Below are positions 59,833 through 64,000 of a stretch of 64,000 nucleotides of DNA, one piece after another. The stretch is from assembly GCF_051622035.1 (NCBI RefSeq), contig NC_135356.1:25760839-25824838 (forward strand), read 5' to 3'. Both the position numbers and the translations under genes were made by a program. The stretch comes from Arctopsyche grandis (taxonomy: Eukaryota; Arthropoda; Insecta; Trichoptera; Hydropsychidae). Below the pieces are notes generated by a model. It searched no databases. It worked only from the letters and a program-made list of their open reading frames with translations, and had not been told where the DNA came from. Position 1 is the first letter of the stretch; every line of letters starts with the position of its first letter.

Positions 59833-60811
59833 TTACATTTCGTTTCAGTTTCGCATTGCATTTTGGTCAAGAAATTGTTCATTGTTCAACATTGTTCGTG
59901 CGTATAGCGGTCGGTAGAATTTGACTTTTATTTTTAGCTAGTTTTTAGTTTGTGTTTCGTATTTTTAAATATTTACATACATAAATAAAATTTTAATATA
60001 AAATACTTGAGTTGTTAATATAATTAATTTATTTATGGCATACGTATATCTTTTATATTAATGGAAATTTATATTCTTTAGACCAGAGCATTGTAACCTG
60101 TGCACCGCGGTAATATGTGTTCTCCGAACAGCACTTCGGCCTAATGCGTGCGAGTGAGATCGCGTGTGAGGGAGAAAACCGACGATAGTTAGTGTTTTGT
60201 CCCTACACATATACGGAATAACTAGCGACTGCCGATGAAGTACATATGTATGTACATATGTACGTAGCTGACAAACTCTACGAGTCGTTAACAATGTGTG
60301 TCGCGAATATCCAAAGGTTACGATGCTCTGCTTTATACGATCAATATAATTGTCAACGTCATGTTATGGACAGCAAAACTTACAGTAATATTATGAAAGA
60401 CCTTGCATTGAATTATATTGTAATAATATTATATAGTTAAATAAGAAATAATTAAAAAAAATGAAATTATTCTACGACCTTATAATTTTACAACATATTG
60501 AATGCCACAGTATGCTCGGTTCTCGTAATCCTCACGCTACATCGAATCGATTATATAGCAGAGTATCTTTATCTACATGCATACATACATACATATATTG
60601 CGATCGAATTATGTTATTATTTTTTTGATTCCAATTCAACCAAAATCCTCGTCTGGCATTTCATTCTGTCCCCTACAGAAGGCAAAAAGAAATCACTACA
60701 ACTACACGTCTTAAACTAAACTTCTCCAAGATGACTTCACTACATTACTACACGTCACAATGCTGCATCTAAAGTACATTGTTATATCTGGAGGTAGGAT
60801 ATGACGGTGCC
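59833..60811 (+). repeat. Repeat family B, copy 2
   Basis: Parallel to 49,722-50,395 with an inserted hAT MITE at 60,084-60,330 and a few small indels. A further partial copy (ATAGTTAAATAAGAAATAGT and ATGCTCGGTTTTCGTAAGTC) follows at 60,843-60,975. Confidence 0.85.
60084..60330. repeat. hAT-type MITE, 247 bp
   Basis: Ends CAGAGCATTGTAACCT and, inverted, CAGAGCATCGTAACCT. Flanked by CTTTAGAC (60,076-60,083) and CTTTATAC (60,331-60,338), 7 of 8 identical. The paralogous site in copy 1 of family B (near 49,938) lacks the element. Confidence 0.9.
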
Positions 60812-60979
60812 TTTCAAGAAAGTCAAGAAATTCTTATTCCTATATAGTTAAATAAGAAATAGTAAAAAAGATAAAGAAATTATTTTACGTAAAATACCTA
60901 CAAAGTTACGAGACATTTGCACGAATGCGACAGCATGCTCGGTTTTCGTAAGTCTCACGCTAATCGGATCGACTATAAT

Positions 60980-61590
60980 TTGCAAACCCACTATTAGTTA
61001 GAAACAATATCTTTTTTTTTTCAAACTATTAAAAATGTTAACTGCAAAAATAAGTTCAAATAATCATTTTCAAATGTATAGAAAATATCTATCTGTTGGT
61101 GAAAAAGCTGTGTCAAAAAAATATCAAGTAAAAAAAACTTTTTTAAAAACATACCTCTTCTATAATTTGTATATAAAATTATTATTTTGAATATAAACAC
61201 CAATATTTTTTTTCTACCGCCATCTATGTTTAAAACTAATAAACAAACGTCAACGGTAAACGTCACCGAGTATCTCGCCGGGCAGATTTGAAAAGCTTCT
61301 TAAACGATATTTTATCTCTATCGTAATGACGGAGGATCCATTTACTTATATTGATGAGCAATATGGCAAACTATGAAAACGATCGGGTAAGAGGCAAACA
61401 TTTTCCTGAATTGTAATCGTAAGTGAAACGTAAAGGAGGTATGTAAAAAGTGATACAATATAAAGACTGATAAACTAGTTTTCATTTTCCCCTGAAAAAA
61501 TGTAGATGATTTCAGATTTACGCGGTTTATAACTTATGTAGTATAATGACGCGTCGTTTTTGATGTGTTTTTTTTTTTTTTGACCGATAG
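60980..61590. other. AT-rich stretch
   Basis: Includes, near 61,385-61,450, the block related to 7460-7530 (AGGCAAACATTTTCCTGAAT). Nothing else supported. Confidence 0.4.
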
Positions 61591-61599
61591 TGTCAGACA

Positions 61600-62310
61600 A
61601 ATGAGGACATCTGTCAACCCTATGGCCACCCCGTTCGCGAATCGCTGAGCTCGAGAGAAATTGGGACGGCAAAAAAGCGGCCATGGCCGACAAGGTCGAT
61701 CGTGTCGAAAATATCGATTGTGTCATTTGACATATAATAGATATGAGTGATTCGACAAACACCAAACACGGACATATCCAAGATGTCGAGTTTACACGCC
61801 AAATGCCACGCGCGCCATCAAAATCTGCCCGATCGGTCCGACAGAGGCGATCAAACAAAACTTGTTTCGGGCCTACACACACCACCGCTCCGAAACTGTA
61901 TCATTTTATTACTTTTTTCCATAACGGCTTGTTTTCAATTCGCTCCAAAACGGGAGACCCATCAAATATACGTGGGGGCGGTCACTGTTCACACACGTGC
62001 ATCACCGTACGTACATTCTCACACCGTTCGAGCGATGAGCGAGTCAATAAGCAACACCAAGACTTATGCTACATAAAGGCGAAACCTCTATGCATGCATC
62101 ATGCAGAGTACAAGTCAATCCATTCACGAAAGCCCACCCCCCACTGTATGATGTAGAATGTACCAAAGAATACTGTCCGTACTTGCAGGATACCTGCCGC
62201 TGCCGGTTCGTGCTGGATAGGTATGAACTGACCGCTACATTTAGAAAAATAATGTTGTTCCTTGGAACGAATCATTTGCGCATTAGAATGAAACAAATTG
62301 CGCATTGAAA
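61600..62310. other. G+C-richer segment with unrecognised open frames
   Basis: Overlapping plus-strand frames of 137 and 109 codons (61,743-62,156 and 61,747-62,076) and one of 80 codons (62,066-62,308, with CPYLQDTCRCRF) are seen. None has a recognised family and splice borders are unclear. Could be a promoter with first exon or a repeat. Confidence 0.25.
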
Positions 62311-62768
62311 AAATATGTTTCTGTTAAATAAAAAATGTTACGCTGAGCAATATTTTATTTATAGTATGAGATAAAAAAAAACAATTAAAAATTGCACAGT
62401 TAAAAGACATGAAATTAAAATGAAAAATATGCTGCTTGGTCATTATAGGTTAAAGCGATAATTTATAACGCTCGAGAGACGTGACGACGAAAGTGAATGT
62501 ATGCGAGATGCGCATACAGGATGCGTTAATGCGCATTGCATTCATTTTAAGTTGCTTTATATTTTAATATCAAATGCCTACATTTGATATTAAAATGGTG
62601 ACCTAATTAAAATAATTGATTTCTAGTTTTTAAAATGATTAGTTTTTTATTCATTTATAAAAGGGTCTTATTTCTTATTTTATATTTCCAATTGTACAAA
62701 TATTTTATTACAGAAACATAATTTTTTTTATAATCAAATAAGTTTTTTATTGCTGTTTTTTTCTTTAA

Positions 62769-62991
62769 TCTAATAAATAATATCGAAAGAGACTTTGTAT
62801 GTAAGGTTTGTTGGGAACATCGAAAACAAATCCAAGTTTCTATGACGGCGATGTCGACATCGTTGAATATATTTTTTTTTTATTCAAATAAATTTAATAA
62901 AAAAACAAATGAATGTTAACTATTAGATGGTTTTGCCATGTTTAAGTTGTTTATATTACAAATACCGAGAGAAACCTGGTAAAACCACTAG
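62769..62991 (+). mobile_element. Helitron-like non-autonomous element
   Basis: Begins TCTAATAAATAATATCGAAA, continues GAGACTTTGTATG, ends GGTAAAACCACTAG, flanked by A and T. 223 bp. Subterminal GAGAGAAACCTGG is a decayed form of GAGCGAAGCCGGG. Confidence 0.75.
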
Positions 62992-62994
62992 TAT

Positions 62995-64000
62995 TAGAAA
63001 ATATTTTAAAATTGCATTTACATTTATATTTTTAAATGATATAATATATTTTATTAATTCACACAAATTTTATGAAATGCTTACGATAAATGCGCATTAG
63101 TTTTATGAAATGCACATTTAAATTGTCCCAATTGCAATGCCTTGACAGTTTGGTTCTTATGTAAGAATATATGTATGTTCTTATGTAAGAATATATGTAT
63201 ATGCAAGAATATACATCAGGTTTCTAGTATATTTGTACATACACACAAATTAAGCGATGAATAAATTAAATTTAAAAAAAAAATCACTATTTCTTGTTTG
63301 TTTTTTGCTCGTGACCGTATGATCTGCTCAAAAGTCCTAGCTAGCACTCCATTGATATATTCATTTTTTTTAAGAAAAAAGTATTATTTTTACGTCATAG
63401 TTATTTTCGATGACGTCACTTGACGATGACAACAAATCTAATCAATTGATGCGTTGACTTTTCATTTAAAAAAAATCTCTCTTCACAATGATACAAAATT
63501 ATACAAGTTTACAAATTTAGAAAAAAAAATCTGCACTTTTTGGATTTCGGAAACCACCTCACTCACTACCTTTTTTGTCCACTTCAATTATGATATAAAG
63601 ACAGAGCAGAATATGTAACTATAATTATATATGTATGTATGTAGAAAAAAAATTGTACGAATGAATATTCTCATATATAATTTTATTTATAATTTAATCT
63701 TCTACGATGTTTATTTATTGAACGGAAATTGAATTTTCGAATAAGGAAAACATGTTTTGATCACGGAAAATATTGATTAAACACCAATAAATAAGCTATC
63801 GTCAAATAAACATCAGAGAAAATAATTTCAGATTAAATTATAATCAAATAAAATGATTTATTATTTATTATTTTAAAAACACAATATGTATGTACATGAG
63901 TGACACGATTTTTTTTTACGTTTCAAAGAATATGATATTAGAAATTATGAAAAATAAATAGGTATTATGTGTTTTCAATGTTTAATAACAGTGGAACTTG
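62995..64000. other. AT-rich window end
   Basis: A short direct repeat TTCTTATGTAAGAATATATG near 63,156-63,200 and microsatellites only. Confidence 0.4.

Overview
Organism: this is an AT-rich animal nuclear DNA window, almost certainly from an insect. It shows spliced protein genes with short introns, dispersed CATACATATGTA-type microsatellites, long (TA)n tracts and a very high density of transposon debris. Four genes are recognisable by protein similarity recalled from known families: eIF4A3, GATAD1, TMEM208 and WDR47. The ~220-bp Helitron-like elements resemble those I know from moths and butterflies, but the sequence alone does not fix the order. No bacterial or viral genome segment and no CRISPR array was seen. 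Layout: 1-2.0 kb holds hAT transposase debris and a 369-bp foldback palindrome. 3.7-5.3 kb holds an unrecognised five-exon gene on the + strand with six 34-residue repeats. 7.2-8.1 kb holds an inverted hAT fragment and a Helitron-like element. 9.5-10.9 kb is a strikingly G+C-rich block: a Helitron-like 5' end followed by 27-bp, 15-bp and then exactly 72-bp tandem repeats. 12.2-13.7 kb holds Merlin-like and non-LTR retrotransposon relics. 15.3-16.5 kb is the intact intronless eIF4A3 gene (minus strand). 16.6-19.9 kb is LINE and MITE debris. 22.6-24.7 kb is a hAT element with a second hAT and a Helitron nested in it, with target-site duplications visible for both hATs. 25.0-27.2 kb is GATAD1 (+). 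29.0-35.0 kb is TMEM208 (+), whose introns carry a Tc1-like transposon with perfect 28-bp terminal repeats, a foldback element and a piggyBac-like MITE. 39.7-42.1 kb contains the C-terminal WD40 exons of WDR47 (minus); a minus-strand exon at 46.5-46.9 kb and another at 55.9-56.4 kb have compatible splice phases and may belong to it. The rest to 64 kb is intergenic or intronic DNA with an RTE-like fragment, MITEs, duplicated repeat blocks and two further Helitron/hAT MITE copies. How the genes work together: the four recognised genes are unrelated housekeeping or neuronal functions (exon junction complex helicase, chromatin reader, ER membrane protein insertion, microtubule-associated WD40 protein). 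Eukaryotic gene order gives no operon logic here. The main interest is the repeat biology, above all the 72-bp array, and the unrecognised repeat-bearing gene at 3.7-5.3 kb.
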